From NCBI RefSeq assembly GCF_001293165.1, contig NZ_CP010552.1, forward strand, positions 744,001-808,000: a DNA stretch of 64,000 bases, written 5' to 3'. The stretch is from Candidatus Thioglobus autotrophicus (GTDB taxonomy: Bacteria > Pseudomonadota > Gammaproteobacteria > PS1 > Pseudothioglobaceae). Below are positions 45,142 through 53,130 of the stretch, piece after piece; positions within the stretch are counted from its first letter, which is position 1; the number at the start of each line of letters is the position of its first letter. A program made the position numbers and the translations under genes. Under the pieces are notes generated by a model, which worked only from the letters and a program-made list of their open reading frames with translations, was not told the origin of the DNA and did not search any database.

Positions 45142-45867
45142 TTAGTGATGGGCGCATTCACTGGTTTTAAAAAAGGCACAATTCGAGCCTGTTACCGGAT
45201 CGCAATAAGTGCATAGTTCGTCACCATTATCCAGTCTGATTTTTTTGTTGTCTAAGAAGACGCCTTCTTTTTTTAGTTCAGATAGTGCTCTAGAGAATGA
45301 TTCTGGTTGCATGCCCAAATAAGCAGCAGTTAGAGATTTGGGATATGGCAACTCAAAAGTGGCGTTAACCTTAGAGTGCACCAAGTACCAGCCAACTTTT
45401 TCCTTGGCTGTTTTAAGTTTTAAGACCTCTGCACTAAGCATGAGACTTTGTACGCTATCGGCTAAAAATTGAACAATATTGAGCGAGAACTGATGATGGC
45501 TGGCCATCATTTTGGCAATTGCTTCTTGGGTAAAGTAAAACAGGGTTGTATTTTTTACAAAATCTGCTGCTACGTCATAATGTGGAGAGAAATGCATAGG
45601 CGAGACGACATCTTTTTTATCGACTATTTTTAGCACGATTTCATCGCCACGCTCATCAATTTTGGTGAGTTTAAATAGGCCCTCAAAATTAATATACACC
45701 CTAGCATGCTCTTTGGCATTAAAAGTGACAATTTCACTTTTATGAAATTGTTTAATTTGTAAAGTGTCAAATAGCGGCTGTAATTCTTCTTTAGTTAGGT
45801 TGTTGAAAATGGGCAACCTGAGAAGATAGCTATGATAACGTTCGAGATGTTTTTTAGTAGGAATCAT
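45142..45867 (-). CDS. Crp/Fnr-family regulator with C-terminal cysteine cluster
   Basis: A 241-residue transcription factor with an N-terminal cyclic-nucleotide-like sensor barrel (about 20-120), a dimer helix (about 125-160) and a C-terminal helix-turn-helix (179-203). The HTH keeps E189-x2-S192-R193, the FNR signature that reads TTGAT. The N-terminal Fe-S cysteines of FNR are absent. Instead the last 23 residues hold C219-x2-C222-x7-C230-x7-C238, then two histidines. Convergent with norD and divergent from hemN, with a perfect FNR box in the shared promoter, it is the likely regulator of cco, nor and hemN. Confidence 0.85.
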   Translation of the reverse strand: MIPTKKHLERYHSYLLRLPIFNNLTKEELQPLFDTLQIKQFHKSEIVTFNAKEHARVYINFEGLFKLTKIDERGDEIVLKIVDKKDVVSPMHFSPHYDVAADFVKNTTLFYFTQEAIAKMMASHHQFSLNIVQFLADSVQSLMLSAEVLKLKTAKEKVGWYLVHSKVNATFELPYPKSLTAAYLGMQPESFSRALSELKKEGVFLDNKKIRLDNGDELCTYCDPVTGSNCAFFKTSECAHH

Positions 45868-45920
45868 GGGTGGAATTGTAGCAGAGAAGTGGAGATATGG
45901 TTCAAATTATTTATTATTTA

Positions 45921-45934
45921 TTGATTTAGATCAA
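45921..45934. promoter_or_regulatory. FNR/DNR-type binding box in the regulator/hemN divergent region
   Basis: TTGATTTAGATCAA is a perfect TTGAT-N4-ATCAA palindrome. TACAAT at 45956-45961 is a -10 candidate giving a start near 45968-45969 and the box at about -41.5 for hemN. The box also lies 54 bp from the regulator ATG, so autoregulation is possible. Confidence 0.85.
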
Positions 45935-46016
45935 GGGTTTATTATTGATTATTGATACAATTAAATCCTCTCCCCCGGGGTTGATCGAACAATTGGCCCC
46001 ACCCTATTAAAACAAG

Positions 46017-46044
46017 TCCCTGTTGAATGTCTCAGGGATTTTTT
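46017..46044 (+). terminator. Terminator-like hairpin inside the hemN leader
   Basis: TCCCTG (46017-46022) pairs with CAGGGA (46033-46038) around a 10-nt loop, followed by six Ts (46039-46044). It ends 14 bp before the hemN ATG and lies downstream of the predicted promoter, so it could stop a short leader RNA (about 45968-46044) or act as an attenuator. Confidence 0.65.
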
Positions 46045-46058
46045 ATGAGCAGAGTAAC

Positions 46059-47420
46059 ATGAGTTTATTTGATTTGGCACTGATTAAAAAATATGATCGC
46101 TCTGGACCGAGGTATACCTCTTACCCAACGGCGAATAATTTCTCAGCATTTACTCAAAACGATTATCAAAATCAAGTGAAGTTGAGTAACGAACGCCAAG
46201 GGCCGATTTCGTTATATTGCCATATTCCATTTTGCAATACTGTGTGTTTTTATTGTGGCTGTAACAAGGTTGTTACCAAAGATAAAAGCAAAGCCGAGCC
46301 TTATTTAGACGCCTTATTTAAAGAGATTGATAGGCAAGGCGCCCTGTTTGATTCTAAGCGTCAAGTAGAGCAAATGCATTTTGGTGGTGGTACGCCTACT
46401 TTTTTATCAAACCAACAAATTGTACGTCTTAGTGAAAAGCTTCAAAGTGTTTTTAATTTTTCAAAACACGGCGAATATTCGATTGAAATTGACCCGAGAG
46501 GGGTTGATGAAGACACGATTAAAGCCTTGGCAAAGGCACGTTTTAATCGTATTAGTCTAGGTGTACAAGATTTTAATGCAGACGTGCAAAAAGCGGTTAA
46601 TCGTATTCAGAGTTTTGAGCAAACGCGCTCTGTGATTGATCTGGCTCGCGATAACGGTTTTCAGTCAATTAGTGTTGATTTGATTTACGGCTTGCCAAAG
46701 CAGTCTGTTGAAAGTTTTAAAACCACACTTAATCAGATTAACGAGTTGAAACCTGATCGAATATCTTTGTTTAATTATGCACACTTGCCGGAGTTATTTA
46801 AGCCGCAGCGACGTATTGATGTTCTAGAGTTGCCAAATGCGGATGAAAAGCTGGCTATTTTTCAATATTCGATGGATTTTTTACTGGATCAAGGCTATGT
46901 TTATATTGGCATGGATCATTTTGCTTTGCCAGAAGACCCTCTGGCCATTGCTCAGCAGCAAGGGCACTTGTATCGGAATTTTCAGGGTTATTCCACGCAT
47001 GCTGATTGTGATATTGTCGGCCTAGGATTAAGCTCTATTGGCCAGGTTGGTGATAGCTTTTCTCAGAATGAGAAAAATCTAGAGCAGTATTATGCAAGAA
47101 TCGAGTCGGGGGATTTACCCGTTATTAAGGGTCAGATGATCCAGGCTGACGACAAAATTAGACGCGCCGTTATTATGGATTTGATTTGCCATTTTGAGCT
47201 GGATTTTGCCAAAATTGAAACAGCCTTTAATATTAATTTTAACGACTACTTTACTGATTCTTTAGAAGGCTTACGCGAGATGCATGATGATGGTCTTATT
47301 GAGCTGACCGGGCATTCAATTAAGGTGATGGAAAAAGGCAAGTTGTTGATTCGTAATATCTGCATGGTATTTGATGCCTACCTAACTAGTAGTAAAACCC
47401 AGTTTTCTAAAACGATCTAA
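46059..47420 (+). CDS. hemN: Oxygen-independent coproporphyrinogen III oxidase
   Basis: Radical SAM enzyme for haem synthesis without oxygen. The 453 residues carry YCHIPFCNTVCFYCGCNKV with the C-x3-C-x2-C cluster motif, MHFGGGTPTFLS, IEIDPRGVD, RISLGVQDFN and SVDLIYGLPKQS. The length equals true HemN, not HemW. ATG 46059 is chosen over an in-frame TTG at 46023 that would lie inside the terminator-like hairpin. An FNR-type box precedes it, as for hemN in other facultative proteobacteria. Confidence 0.96.
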   Translation: MSLFDLALIKKYDRSGPRYTSYPTANNFSAFTQNDYQNQVKLSNERQGPISLYCHIPFCNTVCFYCGCNKVVTKDKSKAEPYLDALFKEIDRQGALFDSKRQVEQMHFGGGTPTFLSNQQIVRLSEKLQSVFNFSKHGEYSIEIDPRGVDEDTIKALAKARFNRISLGVQDFNADVQKAVNRIQSFEQTRSVIDLARDNGFQSISVDLIYGLPKQSVESFKTTLNQINELKPDRISLFNYAHLPELFKPQRRIDVLELPNADEKLAIFQYSMDFLLDQGYVYIGMDHFALPEDPLAIAQQQGHLYRNFQGYSTHADCDIVGLGLSSIGQVGDSFSQNEKNLEQYYARIESGDLPVIKGQMIQADDKIRRAVIMDLICHFELDFAKIETAFNINFNDYFTDSLEGLREMHDDGLIELTGHSIKVMEKGKLLIRNICMVFDAYLTSSKTQFSKTI

Positions 47421-47988
47421 TAATATCAAAATCGTTGGTTAAGTCCAATGCAAAGGTGTTTTTTTCTAGATTAGGGTTGAGTATCATCTCGCTAAAAACC
47501 ACTTGAATGTTTTGCCCTAAGGTGTTTGTTAGGCGCAGCGCATGTAGTGAGTTGTTGCGAAACCCGAAGCTAAGTTGGTTGCTTTGCTGAGTTTGGTACC
47601 AATTAACGCCGAGTTTGCTGTGGGTGTATTTTGGCAAATTTTTAAGCTGTTCAGGGCGATTAATAAGCCAATATAAAGGTGTGCCCTTTAACTCGCTAAT
47701 AGCTCGCTGACTGGCCTGCTCCAGCTCAGTATCGACCAGCCATAATTCTTGATTATGTAGTAATAAAGTTTGTTCAATGGGTGAGTTGGTTTGCCAAATA
47801 AAAGACGCAGGCCGCTCAAAGCGTAGATAGCCAGAAGTCTTACTAATAGGCGTATTAGCATCGTTATAAGTTTGCTGTGTAAAGTCAGCACTCAGCGTTT
47901 CGAGCGAACTAAAAAACGCCTCGAATTCATTATTAGCCATAGCGATACTACAGAAGCATAAGGCCAGTGCGCCTAGAAAATTAGCCAT
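47407..47988 (-). CDS. lolA: Outer-membrane lipoprotein carrier protein LolA
   Basis: Periplasmic chaperone ferrying lipoproteins from LolCDE to LolB. The 193 residues have a signal peptide (MANFLGALALCFCSIAMA), then LSADFTQQTYNDANTPISKTSGYLRFERPASFIWQTNSP, the family core. ATG 47988 overlaps the 3' end of ftsK by 8 bp; the ftsK-lolA order is conserved in gammaproteobacteria. The 3' end overlaps the convergent hemN by 14 bp. Confidence 0.94.
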   Translation of the reverse strand: MANFLGALALCFCSIAMANNEFEAFFSSLETLSADFTQQTYNDANTPISKTSGYLRFERPASFIWQTNSPIEQTLLLHNQELWLVDTELEQASQRAISELKGTPLYWLINRPEQLKNLPKYTHSKLGVNWYQTQQSNQLSFGFRNNSLHALRLTNTLGQNIQVVFSEMILNPNLEKNTFALDLTNDFDIIRSF

Positions 47989-50257
47989 CGGTACTGATTG
48001 GTTCTGGCGCCAATACTTGGCGGTTGCCTGCACTATTCATGGTGCTTACAACACCAGCTGATTCCATGTCTTCGATAATACGCGCTGCACGGTTGTAGCC
48101 AATACGCATACGGCGTTGTAAGCTGGAAATAGAGGCTCTGCGTGATGAAGTAACGATTTGCACTGCCTCATCATACAATGGATCCATTTCCCCACCAGAG
48201 CTTGAGGTGGTGCCCGTGCTTTCATGCGAATCTTGTGATTCGCTATGGGCGTTTAAAATACCATCAAGATAGTTAGTTTCTGAATTTTCCTTTAAGAAAT
48301 TAACCACGCGTAAAATTTCATCATCATCAACAAAGGCGCCGTGTACGCGAGTCAGGTGTGCCATACCAGGGCTCATATAAAGCATGTCACCCATACCGAG
48401 TAATTGTTCAGCACCGCCCTGATCAAGGATAGTGCGAGAATCAACCTTGCTAGAAACCTTGAAGGCAATGCGAGTTGGCACGTTGGATTTAATCAAACCG
48501 GTAATCACATCAACACTTGGACGCTGTGTGGCGATGATAATATGAATGCCAGCAGCTCGTGCTTTTTGAGCTAGGCGCACAATCAATGCCTCAACGCGCT
48601 TGGCTTTGGCACGATCCTCTTGAGCCAAAGCGCCTAGCATGTCGGCGTATTCATCAATCACTAGCATGATGAGTGGGAGTGCTTCTAATTCTGGCGCCAC
48701 TTCACCCTCTTCAGCGGTATTTTTATTGAAGCTTGGGTCTAGTAATGGTGTGCCTTGCTCTTTGGCTTTTTTGAGTTTTTCATTAAAACCATCGATATTG
48801 CGAACACCAAACTTTGCCAGCAACGAATAACGACGCTCCATCTCATTAACACACCACCAAAGCGCTGAAGCTGCTTCATTCATGTCGGTCACAACAGGTG
48901 TTAATAGGTGTGGTATATCTGCATAAATAGCCAACTCAACAATTTTAGGGTCGATCATAATAATACGAACCTCGTCCGGCTTAGCCTTGTAAAGTACGCT
49001 TAAAATCATGGCGTTTAAGCCAACTGATTTACCCATGCCTGTGGCACCTGCCACTAACAAATGTGGCATTTTTGCCAGATTTGCAACAATAGGGTTGCCG
49101 TTAATGTCCTTGCCTAGTCCCATGGAAAGTGTTGAGCTAGAGTTGGCAAATGCTTCAGAAGCGAGCACTTCTTTCAGGCTGATCATCTCTCGCACTTCAT
49201 TGGGAATTTCCAGGCCAATAACCGGTTTGCCAGGAATAACATCCACAATACGCACACTTTCAACCAATAAAGCACGTGCCAAATCTTTATTGAGATTCAT
49301 GATTTGTGAAACCTTAACACCGGGTGCTAAGGAGAGTTCAAATTGGGTAACGACCGGTCCTGGAGTGACCGTGGTAATGGTCACGTCGAAGCCAAAATCT
49401 TTGAGCTTTATTTCGACTTGGCGCGACATGTCTTCCAATACTTGCTTGGAAAATCCACTATTCTTATTGGCTGGTTCATCGAGTAAGTCCAAACTTGGCA
49501 AGCCTGCAACTGTCGCAGTGTTAAAGAGATTTGAAGAGGCGATCTTTTTGATTTTTTTGGATTGAGTGTTTTTTACTTTAGCCACGACGCTAGGCTTTGT
49601 TATTGGCTTAGGCGTGATTTTAAGTTTTTCTGGTTTATTGAGTTTTGCCTTGGCTCGCTGCGTTTGAATTTTGGCCAAAAAAGCACCTAAAGTATTATGA
49701 GTCGAAGAAAAAATATTAATCCAAGAAGCGCTAGCCACAATGCTAAAACTCACCATCATAATGCCTAAGTAAACAACCAATGAAGCGCCACCAAATAGCA
49801 GGCCAAAGTAGTCGTGCATGCTAATCCCTAGGTAGCCACCTGAAGCGCCAGTATGGGTAAAATTTTGAGCTAGAAAGGCACTGCTAAAAGCAATTAAAAT
49901 TATCAGCGCAAGATTGCGAATGACGATAAGCATCTTGGGTGATTTGGGCTGTTCTGCAGTTTTATGTACGCACCAGCCAAACCAGGTAAGTGCGATGGGA
50001 ATAATGTAGGCGCTAAAGCCAAAAATGGATAGGGAGATATCACTTAAATAAGCGCCAAATATACCTGCCAAGTTAGCGACTGAGGTGTCGAGCGCTATAT
50101 CGCCAGACCAAGGGTTTTCATGGGGAGAGTGGGTAAAAAGTGCTGCAAAATACACCAGACCGATTGCCACCAAAGTAATAAATAATATTTCGCTACTGGC
50201 TTTTGTGCGTGGCTTTTGTCGGTTTTTTTTGGCTTTTATTGAGGTATTTTTTTTCAA
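47981..50257 (-). CDS. ftsK: DNA translocase FtsK
   Basis: Septal DNA pump that clears chromosomes at division. The 758 residues have about four N-terminal membrane helices (about 25-185) and a short linker. The RecA-like motor has Walker A VAGATGMGKSVGLNAM, Walker B LPLIMLVIDEYADM and HIIIATQRPSVDVITGLIKSNVPTRIAFKVSSKVDSRTILDQGGAEQLLG. A C-terminal winged-helix gamma domain (ISSLQRRMRIGYNRAARIIEDME) reads KOPS. The start is TTG 50257 with no strong ribosome site. It is divergent from trxB. Confidence 0.96.
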   Translation of the reverse strand: MKKNTSIKAKKNRQKPRTKASSEILFITLVAIGLVYFAALFTHSPHENPWSGDIALDTSVANLAGIFGAYLSDISLSIFGFSAYIIPIALTWFGWCVHKTAEQPKSPKMLIVIRNLALIILIAFSSAFLAQNFTHTGASGGYLGISMHDYFGLLFGGASLVVYLGIMMVSFSIVASASWINIFSSTHNTLGAFLAKIQTQRAKAKLNKPEKLKITPKPITKPSVVAKVKNTQSKKIKKIASSNLFNTATVAGLPSLDLLDEPANKNSGFSKQVLEDMSRQVEIKLKDFGFDVTITTVTPGPVVTQFELSLAPGVKVSQIMNLNKDLARALLVESVRIVDVIPGKPVIGLEIPNEVREMISLKEVLASEAFANSSSTLSMGLGKDINGNPIVANLAKMPHLLVAGATGMGKSVGLNAMILSVLYKAKPDEVRIIMIDPKIVELAIYADIPHLLTPVVTDMNEAASALWWCVNEMERRYSLLAKFGVRNIDGFNEKLKKAKEQGTPLLDPSFNKNTAEEGEVAPELEALPLIMLVIDEYADMLGALAQEDRAKAKRVEALIVRLAQKARAAGIHIIIATQRPSVDVITGLIKSNVPTRIAFKVSSKVDSRTILDQGGAEQLLGMGDMLYMSPGMAHLTRVHGAFVDDDEILRVVNFLKENSETNYLDGILNAHSESQDSHESTGTTSSSGGEMDPLYDEAVQIVTSSRRASISSLQRRMRIGYNRAARIIEDMESAGVVSTMNSAGNRQVLAPEPISTDG

Positions 50258-50324
50258 GGGGATTTGCGCTTGCTTTATAATGTTTGAATCTAAAAGACTG
50301 ATTTTGGTCTGGTTATAAGTATAA

Positions 50325-51284
<960 letters not shown>

Positions 51285-51330
51285 TTTTTAGTTCACGTAC
51301 AGGATTTATTGGTATAATTCTGACTTTTAC

Positions 51331-51406
51331 GGCCACATAGCTCAGTTGGTAGAGCAAGGGATTGAAAATCCCTGTGTCCCTAGTTCAATTCTAGGTGTGG
51401 CCACCA
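51331..51406 (+). tRNA. tRNA-Phe (anticodon GAA)
   Basis: Acceptor GGCCACA pairs with TGTGGCC, then discriminator A and encoded CCA (51404-51406). The anticodon loop in GGGATTGAAAATCCC gives GAA. A TATAAT at 51313-51318 is the likely -10. Confidence 0.98.
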
Positions 51407-51419
51407 TATTTAAAATATT

Positions 51420-51442
51420 AAGCACCTTAATTGGTGCTTTTT
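51420..51442 (+). terminator. Intrinsic terminator after tRNA-Phe
   Basis: AAGCACC (51420-51426) pairs with GGTGCTT (51433-51439) around TTAATT and runs into Ts. Confidence 0.8.
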
Positions 51443-51462
51443 ATTGTCTGAGTCTTTAATGA

Positions 51463-51606
51463 TTAATATTTGCAATGTTCAATACTATTGCAAATTGTAG
51501 ACCCGCTAGAAAGAGAATGGTCATTCTTATAAGATGTTAAAGTGAGAGTATGAGCACCTACCAGTGTTGATAGTGATAGGGCTGATACTAGTAATAGGCG
51601 TTTCAT
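51463..51606 (-). CDS. Small secreted cysteine peptide (47 aa), truncated paralogue of its upstream neighbour
   Basis: The 47-residue product begins MKRLLLVSALSLSTLVGA (signal peptide), followed by a short mature part with Cys39 and Cys45 (ICNSIEHCKY). It lines up without gaps with the 94-residue neighbour: N-D-x6-S-x-I-C-x3-E-x-C is shared, with conservative changes between. The ATG overlaps the neighbour's TAA (TAATG) and AGAAGG lies about 12 nt upstream inside that gene, so it is probably co-translated. No family is recognised. Confidence 0.7.
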   Translation of the reverse strand: MKRLLLVSALSLSTLVGAHTLTLTSYKNDHSLSSGSTICNSIEHCKY

Positions 51607-51890
51607 TATTTATAAAAACCTTCTACGTTATTAAAATTTTTAACGGATGAGTAATCTCTCATCATGATAACTCTACCATTGTGCTTAACGACAATATGCT
51701 TATAGCGGCCGTTATTACCACCATTGCGATCAAACTCCATTGCCTTGCCAATGCAGCCCTCTACAGTCGGACAAATCTTGGAGCAAGTGCTCTGTGTGTT
51801 GTCATTTCTATGTACAGTGATTGTGGTTAGTGCACTAGCAAGTGTTGGTAATAGTACAGTTAATGATGCGATTAGTTTAAATTTGTTCAT
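51606..51890 (-). CDS. Small secreted protein with three cysteines (94 aa)
   Basis: A signal peptide (MNKFKLIASLTVLLPTLASA, probable cut after residue 20) precedes a mature part of about 74 residues. Cys36, Cys40 and Cys46 (CSKICPTVEGC) are followed by a basic, glycine-rich segment (FDRNGGNNGRYKHIVVKHNGRV). GGAGAA precedes the ATG. The odd cysteine number leaves one free thiol or allows a dimer. Unknown family; it forms a two-gene unit with the 47-residue paralogue downstream. Confidence 0.75.
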   Translation of the reverse strand: MNKFKLIASLTVLLPTLASALTTITVHRNDNTQSTCSKICPTVEGCIGKAMEFDRNGGNNGRYKHIVVKHNGRVIMMRDYSSVKNFNNVEGFYK

Positions 51891-51940
51891 GGTATTCTCC
51901 AGTCTAATAAATAGGTGTTTGCACCTTGTTAAATCAATAT

Positions 51941-51968
51941 ATTATAATATGTTTATATTGTAGAGCAA
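51941..51968 (-). promoter_or_regulatory. Putative promoter of the small cysteine-peptide pair
   Basis: On the minus strand, TTGCTC (51968-51963) and TATAAT (51946-51941) are 16 bp apart. The transcript would begin near 51934 and carry a small hairpin AAGGTG-CAAA-CACCT (about 51912-51926) before the ATG at 51890. Confidence 0.5.
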
Positions 51969-52184
51969 GATTCAAAATAAACCCTACCTGAAAAAGTGTG
52001 GAATACCGCTATATAGATGACCTCAAAACAGGTATCAATAATAAGGGGTTATTGGGCGATCTTTAGCAGAATGAGTTACAAAGCTTATTGTCTGGGAGGC
52101 GCTATATTAGTGGCTGTTCTATTTTAAATAGGGTGAATTTTAGTGCTTTAAATATTTATATAATAGAACCATTATATTATTAAC
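51969..52184. other. AT-rich intergenic region without a recognisable gene
   Basis: Together with its flanking promoters this fills the 408-bp gap between the divergent small secreted-protein genes. I find only an 18-codon reading frame beginning at 52070 without a ribosome site, which I do not call a gene. No repeats or tRNA fragments were seen. Confidence 0.5.
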
Positions 52185-52212
52185 TTGACATATTATGATT
52201 TCATGATATAAT
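52185..52212 (+). promoter_or_regulatory. Near-consensus sigma-70 promoter
   Basis: TTGACA (52185-52190) and TATAAT (52207-52212) are both perfect hexamers with a 16-bp spacer. Transcription should start near 52219-52220, exactly at the 5' side of the hairpin at 52220-52275. It is the strongest-looking promoter in the window. Confidence 0.85.
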
Positions 52213-52219
52213 AGTTCAC

Positions 52220-52275
52220 ATGTCGGCACTCTCCCCCAAGAATTATTCTCTCCTCAAGAGATAAGGTGTCGACAT
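52220..52275 (+). ncRNA. 5'-terminal structured leader with C-rich motifs
   Basis: ATGTCGGCAC (52220-52229) pairs fully, with one G-U, with GTGTCGACAT (52266-52275). The 36-nt interior contains TCTCCCCCAAG and TTATTCTCTCCTCAAG. An inner stem CTCT/AGAG extended by TTAT/ATAA exposes a CCTCA loop. It starts at the predicted +1 of a strong promoter and ends 23 bp before the ATG of the small secreted protein. It may be a leader element or yield a separate small RNA. Confidence 0.6.
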
Positions 52276-52298
52276 ACTAATTAACTGAGACAAACATT

Positions 52299-52544
52299 AT
52301 GAAAACAATTTTAAACATTCTTGCCTTGACAACACTACTTGCAACCAACGTTGCCGCTGAAGTGTCAGTGCCTTATGGCGTGTTTAATCCGTTAGCCATG
52401 TTTGAGCAGTCAGCACACCAACAAGCACACCAGACAAACTCAGCGTTTTACAACTACGGCAATCAAAGTTATGACTTTGTGGTCAATGCGACGCCAGCGC
52501 TAGCACCTAAAGTACCAACGCAGTTAGCAAGCTTAGAGCGTTAA
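52299..52544 (+). CDS. Small secreted protein (81 aa)
   Basis: A signal peptide (MKTILNILALTTLLATNVAA) precedes a mature part of about 60 residues. It is rich in Ala, Asn, Gln, His and Tyr (SAHQQAHQTNSAFYNYGNQSYDF), with a proline/alanine tail and no cysteine. I recognise no family. A near-consensus promoter and structured leader suggest high, possibly regulated, expression. A sulfur-globule-type envelope protein is a speculative option. It converges on the next gene with a 3-bp gap. Confidence 0.72.
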   Translation: MKTILNILALTTLLATNVAAEVSVPYGVFNPLAMFEQSAHQQAHQTNSAFYNYGNQSYDFVVNATPALAPKVPTQLASLER

Positions 52545-52547
52545 GCG

Positions 52548-52943
52548 TTAGTAGACAACTGCTGCGTTAATAGCCACTGTGCTAGGCATAACTAGCAAAT
52601 CACTTTTTACTCGAATTTTAAGATAATCTTGGGTTGGCTCGTTGAGCATTCGGGCTGTAAAGGTGTTGTTTTTGTAGGATAGTTTGACTCGATATCCTTT
52701 AAGTACCTTTGCCACTTCTTTTTGATAGCTTACATTCCAACATCTAGGTTTGCCAGAATCACAGGGTGTTGCTACTTTTTTCAAGGTGTAGTTCATATAA
52801 ATTGGCTCAATGCCTATTACATCTGCCTTAATGACTTCAGTGGTATGATTAGTGGCCGAGGCGCCACCGATTAAGGTGAAAAATAAGAGGACAATGGTGG
52901 CAATTTTTTGAGCAGGGAATAACCGTGTTGACTTTTTTAACAT
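52548..52943 (-). CDS. Secreted YcfJ/17-kDa-antigen-like protein lacking the glycine zipper
   Basis: The 131-residue product has a signal peptide (KIATIVLLFFTLIGGASA). ADVIGIEPIYMNYTLKKVATPC and the C-terminal GYRVKLSYKNNTFTARMLNEPTQDYLKIRVK then follow. These two blocks resemble the start and end of YcfJ/UmoD-like envelope proteins, which normally have a glycine-zipper membrane segment between them; here it is missing. Two cysteines (C-x6-C) could form a disulfide. Function unknown; upstream AT-rich DNA could hold divergent promoters. Confidence 0.65.
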   Translation of the reverse strand: MLKKSTRLFPAQKIATIVLLFFTLIGGASATNHTTEVIKADVIGIEPIYMNYTLKKVATPCDSGKPRCWNVSYQKEVAKVLKGYRVKLSYKNNTFTARMLNEPTQDYLKIRVKSDLLVMPSTVAINAAVVY

Positions 52944-53018
52944 TAGTTGTTAGGCCTTTTTTGTAAAAATAATCATAAACTATATTATATATTTATAATA
53001 TTATGGTATAATAATAAA

Positions 53019-53130
53019 CAGAAGATCATTTTATTCTCTCCCCCGAGATACATATTTAATGATTTTCTATTAGGTAGTCGTTTTTTTTATTCTCCTCAAG
53101 TTTAGTTAGGCGGCTACCTCCTCCTCAAGA
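53019..53130 (+). ncRNA. Candidate structured small RNA with repeated C-rich loops
   Basis: An extended -10 (TGGTATAAT, 53004-53012) predicts a start near 53019. Hairpin 1 pairs GAAGATCATT (53021-53030) with AATGATTTTC (53058-53067) and loops out TTATTCTCTCCCCCGAG. Hairpin 2 pairs AGGTAGTCG (53072-53080) with CGGCTACCT (53111-53119), each with one G-U, and loops out TCTCCTCAAG (53091-53100). A third CTCCTCAAG lies at 53121-53129. No -35 or terminator is clear. On the other strand the same bases would be a purine-rich leader for the gene at 52548-52943. No gene is seen in the rest of 52944-53267. Confidence 0.5.

Noticed and set aside
46023-46058. Upstream TTG start for hemN
   Set aside because: It would place the start inside the terminator-like hairpin and adds 12 residues not expected in HemN.
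52070-52126. 18-codon frame in the 51.9-52.3 kb gap
   Set aside because: There is no ribosome site, no promoter in register and too little sequence to judge coding potential.
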